A stretch of 64,000 nt of DNA from Diplolepis rosae (Eukaryota; Arthropoda; Insecta; Hymenoptera; Diplolepididae). The DNA lies in assembly GCA_030998225.1 (NCBI GenBank), contig JAPYXD010000522.1, positions 124,001 to 188,000 of the forward strand, in the 5' to 3' direction. This document shows positions 54,607 to 64,000 of the stretch, in pieces. Each line of letters starts with the position of its first letter. Position 1 is the stretch's first letter. The position numbers were made by a program, and so were the translations under genes. The notes under the pieces are model-generated. The model did no database searches, had not been told where the DNA came from, and was given only the letters and a program-made list of their open reading frames with translations.

Positions 54607-56754
54607 CAAGTGAAGCTCCCCGTAGGGATTCGACACTTGCGTGGCGTGGATATTTGGAGCAGTTTATCAGGTGAAGCTCCCCGTGGGGATTCGACACTTT
54701 CTAAACTCCTCCTGGAATCTGGATTATTAAATCTGGAATGCCACGTTCGATGTGTCTCGATATGAGAGTTCACACTACCAGTGGCACGAGTTGAGCTAAC
54801 CATGTTGCTGATAAGGTAAAAAAAACGAATTTTAAAAGAGAAATCCCCAAAATAAAAGAAAATTAATAACTTAAAACCATTGATCCCTAACTAAAGGGGG
54901 ACAGGAATCATATGTTCGACCGAGTTCTCAAGAGATAGGTACTGTGATGCTAAAATGCACAGTGCCTGTTCCGAGCCTCGATCTATCTTGGGCTTGAAAA
55001 TAATATAAGATGCCCCGGTGTCGAGCTGTGCTCTCACCTTTTTGGGCTGCGCGCCTGGAATGTATTTCGAGGATCAGCAACCAGACACGTTACCTCGGTT
55101 TTCCACCTCCTTAATAATTTCCCCCCTTAATTAATATGCGCGCGCTTCAATTAGCGACCGCGATCGAATCCAATTTAATCGATAAATCATGAAATTAATA
55201 CACGATGTTTTCCCCCTTTTGACGACCGTTTTGGGGTCGGAAACCGGTATCAGAGGAAAGATAATGTTTTCGCAATTCTGATGATGTTTTTCAAATTCCA
55301 AATGGTCGCATATCATGTCTGGTGGAGGCGTTCAAAAATTGGTACACGCTTAAAGGAGAAAGCACACCGCGCGACGATGACGAGAAGGCCTTTCTCCCAT
55401 TTCACTTCCCGCTAGCGCGTGCTACCTGCGTAGGCGCGGGCTCCCATTGGACGTATGGGATATGGGAAGGTGTGAACTTTGTGTAAAGATAAAAAATATA
55501 ATTCTAAAGAAAAGGATTGGATATGTTACTTATGGATAATTATCAGGAGCGAGCCTTTACCATTTCAAATAATCAATATTAATTTATTATTATTTGTAAT
55601 TTATATTGGTAACACCATTCGCCTATAATGTTTAATATATATACAGTATTTATAATGTGATGATAATTGCATTTATTTATGGTAATTATATTCTTAAGTT
55701 TATTTATTTTTATTTATTATCTGTATCCACTGACACGACGAAATTATCTTTTTATAATATCTATATTTATCTGTCTATTTGTTTATTTAATAATTAACTA
55801 TAATACGTTTCCATGCAAACAACTGAATAAACTTGCAAAAAATAATACAAAAAAAAATGCAGAAGAATTAGCAGCATGGGACGCCCACCCATCCAGCGAA
55901 CCATGCAGCAGGCTGCTTGACCTGAGCGAGCGGTCGAGTAGAAGCAAACACAGGTTAGTGTGGCGCTCGCTGAGAATACGAACGAAAATGTCCGTGAAAA
56001 GCAGACTGCCTCGTTCTCGCCACGCTCACTTCCGGTTTGGAAGTAAATCATTTATTACTGAGCGAATAATCAATCAAACCTCGCAATTCTTTCGTGCGAG
56101 TCTCGTGGGAATCTACTTGTTCTAAAAGTAAGCCTCATTTTGCGGATTCTTCCCCAGTTTCGTCGCAAAAGGCGGATTCCTGAGGCTGGGTCGTCTCAAC
56201 CCCCTACCAAACGAAATAATCCATTGCTCGCAAAGGATTAATTCGTTTTTCTGAGCCGCATTGTAAGCATGTATTTGCTATTTCTATATAGTTATTGTTG
56301 AATGATGCTTAAATTCTAAATCGTAGAGATAACATAGATAAACTTAATATTAATTTAAGGGTATTTTTTTGGGGTTTTTATTATTTTGCTCTAAAATAAT
56401 GTTATTCAAGTTTGAATTTAAAAAAAAATAAATAAAAGTGAAAAAAAATGATTACTTACTAATTTTTCTTATCATGCTACTTTTATAATGTTATTATTAT
56501 TTTGATGCTAATTTCCAAGATCTTAACAGATAAAATAAGAATTGATAATAATTTTTATTGCTCTAGTTTATGATGATAATTTCTTATCACAATCGCATCC
56601 ATTATATTGGTATTAATAATGCCATTAATTATCCAAAATTTAAAAAAAAGGTAAAAATGAAAATTGATGATGATTTTTCATATCCTCATATTGTAATCAT
56701 ATTATGATTAATTTATTATTTTCTTGGTTAAAGTTGTAGTAAACCATCTCGTCG
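54607..56754. other. Possible 3' LTR and 3' flank of Ty3-2; no gene supported
   Basis: A pyrimidine run (tttcccccctta, about 55119-55130) could be the plus-strand view of a polypurine tract, which would make 54499 to about 55110 the 3' LTR; this is unproven. The frame at 55667-56125 is mostly low-complexity and resembles no known protein. A GC-richer block lies at 55870-56260. Confidence 0.35.
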
Positions 56755-56768
56755 CCCCCCCCCCCCCC
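56755..56768 (+). repeat. C14 homopolymer
   Basis: Fourteen consecutive cytosines, an unusual run in AT-rich sequence and a likely assembly or sequencing weak point. Confidence 0.9.
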
Positions 56769-56789
56769 AAGCGAAATAATTTCTTTCTT

Positions 56790-57158
56790 TTAAGGCCATG
56801 GATCAATCGGACCACGTGACTAAATTATACATTTATTCGTTCATGTAAGATAACTTTTTTAATTTAAAATGTATCTTTCTGATAATTTGGGAAACGTAAC
56901 AAAAGATAATAAAGCACGTCTGTTAACTTCTTTTTAGTAAAAATTTTGAAAAAAATTCGAAAACTTATCGACAATTACAGTTAACTGTAAAATTTTTTGA
57001 AAAATTTTCACTCATACAAAGTTGACAGACGTTCTCTATCGTGTTGTTCTGTAGTATTTTCCAAATTTTCAGGAAGATATTTTGTAAAAGAAAAAAGTTA
57101 TCTTACACGAACTTTTACAGGAATTTGGTCACGTGATCTGGTTGATCCATGGCCTTAA
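56790..57158. repeat. TTAA-flanked MITE
   Basis: TTAAGGCCATGGATCAATCGG at the left and the same read inward from the right (ccatggccttaa). The two TTAA copies lie at 56790-56793 and 57155-57158. Inner arms (aagataactttttt; acagacgttctc/cacgtctgttaac) also pair. A half-end of the same family lies at 45600. Confidence 0.75.
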
Positions 57159-57327
57159 GAGATTAATTCGTTCTAAAAAGAAACATATTTCTTGTTGAGG
57201 AAAGAAAAAGGAGGAAGAAAGAGGAAAGAGTCATCCAACCAACCTCTCACTCTTTCCATCTCCGTCCCTTTTTTGTTGTTTTATTCTGATATCATCTTAT
57301 GCTCATTAGAAGTCTATATAAATATGT

Positions 57328-58872
57328 TGTCACGTTCCGCGACTCTACCACCTAGAGTAATAAACAAATTAAGGAACCAATGAAGAGATCAAGGCAACAT
57401 TACCACGTCCTTGATTATATTGACTCAACAGCAAGATCTAACAAGAAGTAGGAAGATCGTTAAAATCGAAAGGCAAATCTAAATAGATATATTTGGCTGT
57501 GACATTAACGCCAAGTAATAAATTTAATCGGAACGTGACTCATCGGTGAAGGCAACTCATTCGACTTTCAGCTTCAACACCAAAATATGGAAAAGATGAT
57601 ACACCTTGTTTTTACTTCCACAGTAGTTGACCTTCTCGTTAGAATCAAATAACAGACGAAATAGACTTGATATATTCGACTATGACACTAATGCCGGGTA
57701 ATAAATTTCATCGAAGTATAAGTGATCAGAGAAGGCAGCTCATCCGATCTTAAAATACGAAATATGGAAAAGATGATACACCTTGTTTTTACTTCCACAG
57801 TAGTTGACCTTTTCGTTAGAATCGAATAACAGATAAAATAGATTGCGACATTAGTGCCAGGTAATGAATTTCATTGGAGCACGAGTCATCAGAGAGGGCA
57901 ACTCATCCAATCTTAATACCAAATATGGAAAAGGTGGTACACCTTGTTTTGCTCCCACCATGGGCAACCTTGCAAAAGTTCTATAAAAAGCGAAAGTTCT
58001 AATAGAGATCAGTTCAGTCAACATCAGATTTCTACAATGTAACCAACGCGAGTTCAGTCAGTTCAGTCAACATCAGATTTCTACAATGTAACCAACGCGA
58101 GTTCAGTCGGTTCAGTCACTTAGTCGACATCCAATTTCTACAATGTAACCAACGCGAGCTCAGTTCAGTCACTTAGTCGACATCCGATTTTCTGCAATGT
58201 AACCAACGTGAGTTCAGTCAGTCAGTCGACATCCGATTTTCACAATGTAACCAACGCGAGTCCAGTCCAGTACCATCATCTCTACACGGCGAGTTCAGTT
58301 CAGTCTAGTCCAGTACCATCATCTCTACGCCGCGAGTCTGGTCCAGTTCATTATCTCTACACAGCGAGTCGAGTCTAGTTTCATTATATCTACGCTACGA
58401 GTTCAGTCCAGCCTCATCGGACTTTACCGCTGCTCAGACGAATTCTTACTCGACGCTGAGTTCAACGACATTAGAAAGTGAAGGGGAATCACCGTCCAAA
58501 ACTCTCTCTAAACTTGGATCAAGAATCGACTAGACCAACCGTCTCAACAACGAATTTCCCATCAAACAAGTACTATCTCAAGGATCTCAACGAGGACTCA
58601 ACTGACCACCTTCGCTCCACTGGACTCAATAAATCACCAGTCAAATTTCACTCGGGGTAATTACAAAGGTACATCTAAATTTCAATTCGATTTCCAATTC
58701 CATGATGCTTATTCGTTTCTCAATTTGATTGTCAATAAACATACTTTATATCAATAACCATTCTCAAGCACTGACTTCTCCTCATCCCTTACTATAAGAG
58801 AGGATCCTTTTCGATGCTTACATGAAACGAGGAATCTTTTAAGAAGAGAAATGTTACGTTTCTGACGTAACA
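57328..58872 (+). repeat. Solo LTR, family S, copy 2 (1545 bp)
   Basis: Starts TGTCACGTTCCGCGAC, ends TGACGTAACA, with a perfect 4-bp duplication ATGT (57324-57327 and 58873-58876). It matches 35117-36638 end to end with scattered differences, including the two tandem-repeat blocks, the TATA box and the AATAAA near 58737. The 4-bp duplication suits a Ty3-type element. Confidence 0.87.
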
Positions 58873-58876
58873 ATGT

Positions 58877-59423
58877 ATTGAATTGTATCTTAAACATATT
58901 AAAAATTTTTTTGGTGACTTCCATCATCTCTTGTTTTCATTTTTTCTTATTAAACAAACTAAACCAAGTTCAATTTCAAAAATGGTCAATTCTTTAGTAG
59001 CCTAAAACATATTCGTTTTTGAAGCGTGACGAGCTTGGCTTATTAGTTTTATATGTTACTTTCCTAGGGTTAGGTAATCTCTAAATTTTTTTAGCATGCC
59101 TATTTGATTATCAATAAAAATTAACTATTCCTAATGTCTACGTATACATATATATGGCCATACATGACATAGTCATTTTTGGCTGACCTTAATCTTATTA
59201 TTTTATTTTTGTGATTTTACAAGTTTTTCTCCTTCATTAAACAACATGCCTTAAGTCGCTAAATGGCCCCTATCTATAGGCTAACTATTATTAGTAAAAA
59301 GAGAAAGTAATTAATTTAAGTTTTAGTGTACGTTTAACCATAATCTTAATCATTCTAAGCTTATTTAACTGCAGTTACAGGCTAGTTTTTTAAACATATA
59401 TATACAAGATGTAAGTGACGTGG
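58877..59423. other. 3' untranslated region of Ty3-2, no gene
   Basis: AT-rich sequence between the solo LTR and the end of Ty3-2 pol (stop TGA at 59424-59426 on the minus strand). No LTR edge is recognised within it. Confidence 0.4.
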
Positions 59424-60383
59424 TCATTTTTTCCCGACATTATTCAATTCGGTTTCTTCATTGTCTTCGGAATTGGTTTCTCTTTTATTATATATTTTCA
59501 AATCTTGAGTGTGGAACATCCCTCTTTCCTCTTTGGATTGGGGGTTCCACAAAATGTAGGTTCCAGGTGGAACCTCGTTTTTTATTTCATAGGGTCCCTC
59601 ATATATTTGGAGGGATTTTTTAAGAACTTTTCGTTTTGGATCCGATTCATTAATGGCTTTAACTAAAACTTGATATCCTTCCTTTAATGAGATTAAGCGA
59701 TGAGCTTAATTAAATCTCGAGGCTCTGTTCTTTCCTTTTCTTGAAATATTTTCTCTAGCCAATTCTATTTTTCTTTCATAATTCATTTTTGAATTATTCG
59801 GTGGAAAATTAAGCCAATTTTCCCAAGCTCGTTTGGGGTTTTTATTTAGATGTAGCTCAATTGGCGTAAACTCTGTGGTTTCATGATAAGTTTCATTCAT
59901 GCAGCTTTGAATAATGCTGATCCAGCTCCACCACGATCCATGATTTTCTCCAATAAGAGATCTGAAAAATCTAGATAATTCCCGATGTATCCTTTCAACA
60001 ATATTACTCTGAGGATGCCTTATAGAAGAGAAAACAGGTTGTATTTCCTGTTCTTTTAAAAACTCTGACCAGACTGGAGGCGTGAATTGCCTTCCATGGT
60101 CAGTTACTATTTTAGACCTTGTTTCTCTGGCAAGAGTCACAACTCGCTAGGCGTCGCCTGACTATTTTCGCCAATTTAGGGTAACAGAAGAAATCATTTA
60201 ACATTTTAATGACTTTAAAGGCCCTATGTGGACATACATTTCATGACTTTCGTCTATTATGTCATAAATTATGCCATTAGTTAAGCATAACCGCTTGTTT
60301 TTATCATTTACAAAATATAAGAGATCATGTATCTCATATTTTGTGGTTTTCTTTTCTTCTACGTCTTTAATTTTTTGTACCAA
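59424..60383 (-). pseudogene. Ty3-2 integrase with the first catalytic Asp deleted
   Basis: The zinc-finger tail reads CYPKLAKIVRRRLASCDSCQRN (about 60110-60180) after a frameshift near 60210. It is followed at once by SKIVTDHGRQF, so roughly 100 residues that should hold the first catalytic Asp are absent. The second Asp (TDHG) and the Glu (SNIVERIHREL) remain. A stop at 59706-59708 precedes the C-terminal IYEGPYEIKNE and EERGMFHTQDLKIY, which resemble the Ty3-1 tail. The frame ends at 59424. Not functional. Confidence 0.82.
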
Positions 60384-60401
60384 AATAGGGTCCAGTTTTT
60401 G

Positions 60402-62624
60402 CTACTGGGCGAAATTCTGTAACCGATTTCGCAAACCAGACAATGGCCTCTTGGCCAGTGCGTATAAAACAATTTTACCATCATTGTTTGCCGTTTTTGT
60501 CGCATTTTCCTTTTCTGGTAGACGGCTTAGAGTATCTGCAACTAAATTATCTTTACCAGAACAATATTCTATCAAGATATCATAATCTTGGATAGCCAAT
60601 GTCCACCTGGTTAATCTTTCACTCAGAAGTTTACATGTTTTCAGGAATGTCAACGCCTTGTGGTCAGTCCTGATAATAATTTTTCCACCCATTATGTACG
60701 ACCGGAATTTGTTTAGGGCCCAAACTATTGCCAATAGTTCCTTTTCTGTTGTGTAGTAAGCCAGTTCAGCGCCCTTTAAGATCCGGCTGGCGTAAATAAT
60801 AGAGCAAGGATTTCCATCTTTGTCCAGCTGGAACAAAACGGCACCCAGTCCCACGTCACTGGCATCAGTTTGCAAATAAAAAGGTTTTTTAATGTCTGGA
60901 TAATTTAATAAGACAGCACTGCTAAATAATAGTTTTATTTCGTTGAAAACTCTTTCTAAGTCCTTGTTCCATGACCATTTTACACCCTTTTTTAATAACT
61001 CCAAAAGTGGGACAATTTTCGCCGCATGGTTTTTCAAAAATATGGTATAGAAATTTATTAAGCCCAAAAATCCACGTAATTCTTTTAAATTTCGCGGTCT
61101 TGAAAAGTTCTGTATAGTTTCTATTTTTTCTGGATTTGGTTTTATTCCAGTAGACGTCAAAATATGTCCCAGAAATTTAACTTCTGATCTGAAAAAATGA
61201 GATTTTTCCAGATTGATTGTTAAATTATTTTCCAATAAACTATGGAAAGGTAGCTCCAAATGCAGCAAATGTTGTTGTACATTTTCCGAGGCACAGAAAA
61301 TGTCGTCGATGAAGGTTAAATAAAAATTCCCTAGACCGTTGAGGACAAAATGTAGGGCTCTGACCAGTGCTGCTGTGCTAGTTTTTAAGCTGAAGGGCGT
61401 TACGCAAAATTCATAACATTTACCTTCGTGTAAAAATGCCGTATATTTTTTTGTTTCTTCGGCCAGTGGAATTTGCCAAAAAATACTGGTCAGATCCATC
61501 GTTGACATAATTTTACTGCCACCACACCTCTGAAAAAGTACTTCAGTTGGTTCTGCGCATTCGTAATCGCTTGTCATGATATCGTTTAATTTACGAGCAT
61601 CTAGGCATATCCTAACACTTCCGTCCTTTTTTAAACTAATCACCAGTGGATTTATGTAGGGACTGTTCGATCTACGAATAATTCCTAGTTCTAATAATTT
61701 GTTTAACTCAGATGTAACTAAACTCCTTAATCTCATGGGAATTGGATATGTTTTTATTATGAAGGGTTTATCGTCTTTTATTTTGAGCTCATGTTCGTAT
61801 ATTGAAATCCGTCCGGGTTTCTTTGAAAATATGTCTGTATATTTTTTTAAAACCTCCCAGAACTTCTTCTTTTCCTCGCCGTTGAGCAGCTCGCATTTTG
61901 CCACTTTTTCTTCGATTTCCACATCTGTTACGCAGTATTTTTCTTCAATTTCGACGTATTCTTTTACGTTGCCAAATTCTACATATTTCTCTGGATAATT
62001 AACTTCATCTGCGAAGTCCTGTGGATCAATATTTGTTAAATTTTCATTTGGCTCCATATTTATTTCATGGATTACCCGAATACATTTTTCTTCATCATTA
62101 ATAAATTCAATTTTCAATTCTTTATCCTCATTTTGTAATATCACATAATCTTCTTCTATATTAATCCTTCCTTTTAACTTCTTAAGTATATCAATTCCCA
62201 GAATACAATTTTTGTTCAATTTTGGAACTATTATTAACACGCAAGAATACGTTTCATCATTTACATTTAAATCTGCATATAATTGATGCTTTAATTTTAT
62301 CGGTTTAACACCTGTGGCACCTACGACTCTTGTGCCGACGATTGGCAAAATTTTACAATTTTTGAGCATATTTTTATTATTTTCAAAGAAATTCTCCGAA
62401 ATACACGTGATTTCGCTTCCTGTGTCGATAAGAGCACCCGTTTTAATGCCCTAAATTTTTACAAAAATGTTTGGGCACTTATCGACATTTTTAACAATTT
62501 CGTAATTCTCATATTCTAACAAATCTTTTCTTACATCTGAATCTAGAGGTCTTTCTTTAACATTAGACCCTGGGATTGCCTCTAACATGTTAACATTTGA
62601 CTGCCCAGGGCTATCTAGTTTCCC
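60402..62624 (-). pseudogene. Ty3-2 protease, reverse transcriptase and RNase H (pol)
   Basis: Pol is entered by a -1 shift at 62618-62624 and stays in one frame to 60402, broken by TAG at 62451-62453 and TAG at 60402-60404. The protease active site is ALIDTGSEITCIS (about 62430). RT shows YPIPMRLRSLV, LKKDGSVRICLDARKLN, STMDLTSIFWQIPL, FSLKTSTAALVRAL, the catalytic FIDDIFC, KSHFFRSEVKFLGH and LRGFLGLINFY. RNase H shows LQTDASDVGLGAVLF, EKELLAIVWALNKFR, RTDHKALTFL and KDNLVADTLSRLP. The 655-codon run from 62369 is the longest open frame in the window. Closely related to Ty3-1. Confidence 0.88.
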
Positions 62625-63818
62625 CGGTTATTGGTTGTTTCGACGTTATTTGGAAGATTCGAAATTTCCGGTTCGCAATTATCTAATACATTTGAATTTT
62701 CGTTGCTATGCCCTTATATTACGCTTGGCGCGTTACCAACCACCCGCACCTTTCGCATCCCCTCCTGTACGTTCTCGCCTGGAGATCGTCCAGACTCATA
62801 GGCGCCCGTATTCGGGGGACTTACATTTTCGCGACGGTGATACACACCGTTATGCACATATCCATTGCCATTTTGCCTAGTATTGTAATTTCTATCACGC
62901 TTATCATTATCATGGGCCCGGTTTGTGCCCAGATGGCTCGTGCGAGCATGGTTGTGCCCTTCGGAACGAGCCATATTATTCGGTAAAGAAAAATTATTAT
63001 TTCTATAATTCTGGCCGTAAAAACCGTGCCCAGGATTATAATTAAAGTTTCTATTTCGTTGAGCAAAATTTTCTGTCGCTCTAAAATTATTTCTGCTGGA
63101 ATTTGGGGCAAAATCACGAGCTCTAAAATTATCTTCATTTGAAAATAATGTGTTTCCATACACATTCGGATAAGATCTTTGATTTTGACCCAAATGACTG
63201 CCATTATTTCCAGAATTTGTGTTAGAAGGGCCAGCTTGATCAAATGCGTCAAGCAGTTCTATTAAATTTTCGAACATTTTAACATTTCTGATAATAATGG
63301 CCGTTCTGACATCATCATTAAAATGCCTAGATAATTTCGATACAATTTCATTTTCAGAAGGTGGTGGTCTCAAATCTTTAGCGTTATTTATCATTTTTAT
63401 AGCGTACTCAGCTCTAGATAAATTGTTATTGGGAATGAATCTTCCAAATTGCAACTCTGAGCTAATCTGGAAGCACACATTTTCGTTCCAATACTTTTTT
63501 TATAAGCTTATCTCTGAAAGTGTTAATATTTTCATCATTCTGAGAGACTAGTTCCCACCATTCTCTCGCAATGCCTTCTAAACAGGCGTAAGTTATATAA
63601 TTAAAATCATTTGTGCTTATATCTATAGCGCTTATGTAACGCTCAAAATCCCTTAAAAATCGCATAGGCTTTTCGCTCTTATGCCCTGAAAATTTAGGCA
63701 TAGGATATTTATTCAACCATGGTGAGACTGCCGAAGCACTACCTAGGTTTCTCTGTAATTTAGTTTCTAGGACAAACTGGTGGTCTTCCAGATGTTTTAT
63801 TCTTTTTTCGTGTACCAT
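62615..63818 (-). pseudogene. Ty3-2 Gag
   Basis: The first in-frame ATG is at 63818-63816 (MVHEKRIKHLEDHQ); upstream coding-like sequence lacks an ATG. The capsid core reads YPMPKFSGHKSEKPMRFLRD, REWWELVSQND and RAEYAIKMINNAKDLRPP. An A7 run near 63500 is one base too long relative to the Ty3-1 motif RRYWNE and shifts the frame. The C-terminal tail is Asn/Arg/Gly-rich without a CCHC knuckle. A TAA at 62714-62716 interrupts the tail, which then continues in frame to TAG 62615-62617, just after the slippery site. Confidence 0.82.
62618..62624 (-). promoter_or_regulatory. -1 ribosomal frameshift slippery site GGGAAAC (Ty3-2)
   Basis: In the gag frame the sequence is CGG GGA AAC TAG. A -1 slip reads GGG AAA CTA and enters the pol frame that leads to the protease. 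Heptamer and register are identical to Ty3-1. Confidence 0.75.
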
Positions 63819-63887
63819 TTTTTTAGCTATTAAGTGTCCATTTAAGCAGTGAAGTTCCTCGGAAGTCTCACCTAGGGTATTCACTTT

Positions 63888-64000
63888 TGCCACTTATCAT
63901 CATTTGCCACCTCCCTGAACGTATTCAATATTTATATGCAACGCGCGCAACTTCGCAGGCTTTACCCATTGGAAGAAATAAAAAAAAGGGTTACCAAACA
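63888..64000 (-). repeat. Ty3-2 5' terminal sequence (probable LTR end), cut by the window edge
   Basis: Matches 54499-54606 and starts TGCCAC on the plus strand (ends GTGGCA in element orientation). It lies directly upstream of gag, so it is either the end of the 5' LTR or a repeated leader. Confidence 0.55.

Noticed and set aside
54156..54803. Overlapping frames around the 54.5-kb repeat
   Set aside because: Lie across the probable Ty3-2 LTR edge; no recognised domain and the repeat at 63888-64000 does not preserve them.
55667..56125. 152-codon plus-strand frame
   Set aside because: First half is low-complexity hydrophobic AT-rich sequence, second half shows no family similarity; not supported as a gene or as an env.
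59415..59666. Plus-strand frames over the Ty3-2 integrase end
   Set aside because: Shadow of the minus-strand coding sequence (IYEGPYEIKNE).
1..64000. CRISPR arrays, bacterial operons, ribosomal RNA genes
   Set aside because: None seen; introns and LTR/P/copia elements show this is a eukaryotic chromosome segment.

Overview
This is a eukaryotic, almost certainly arthropod (probably insect), genomic window. It is AT-rich, has GT-AG introns, and consists almost entirely of transposable elements and their debris. No conserved host gene is recognised; one possible host first exon lies at 44589-44747. There are no rRNA or tRNA genes, CRISPR arrays or bacterial signals. The species cannot be fixed from the sequence.

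Left third (1-21.5 kb): a three-level nest. An old P-superfamily (THAP9-like) transposase gene on the minus strand (P-1: 5' exons 20688-21509, 3' exons 1184-4910) is split in an intron by a Ty3/gypsy LTR retrotransposon (Ty3-1, 4950-20056, minus, 4-bp target duplication ATAC, 964-bp LTRs). The 3' LTR of Ty3-1 is in turn split by a second, nearly complete P-superfamily transposon (P-2, 5707-13609, 8-bp duplication GTCTTTTC). P-2 carries a four-exon THAP transposase gene whose exons all join in phase; its only visible defect is one in-frame TGA after the THAP domain. Palindromic MITEs fill its introns and flank.

Middle (21.5-46 kb): a 3.1-kb inverted repeat (22766-25863); several palindromic MITEs; a short P-type element that keeps only a THAP exon (P-3, 29914-31656, 8-bp duplication AGTGTAAT) inside a copy of another repeat (R); a relic of a related P element (31905 on); a hAT-type MITE (32306-33016); two further R copies; a 1.5-kb solo LTR (35117-36638); a 156-bp tandem repeat; and a defective copia element (37990-42097, minus, 5-bp duplication CTTTC).

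Right third (46-64 kb): a large inverted-repeat element (46279-54082) containing a 2.4-kb LTR-like unit interrupted by a second copy of itself in opposite orientation (48521-50968, duplication TTAGT); a second solo LTR of the 35-kb family (57328-58872); a TTAA-flanked MITE; and a second Ty3/gypsy element (Ty3-2, minus, gag and pol 59424-63818) that continues past the window edge. Ty3-1 and Ty3-2 share homologous Gag proteins and an identical -1 slippery heptamer GGGAAAC at the gag-pol junction.

The coding parts work as selfish modules: P elements pair an N-terminal THAP DNA-binding domain with an RNase H-like transposase, and LTR elements pair Gag with protease, reverse transcriptase, RNase H and integrase. 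Most copies are broken by stops, frameshifts (often in homopolymers) or deletions.
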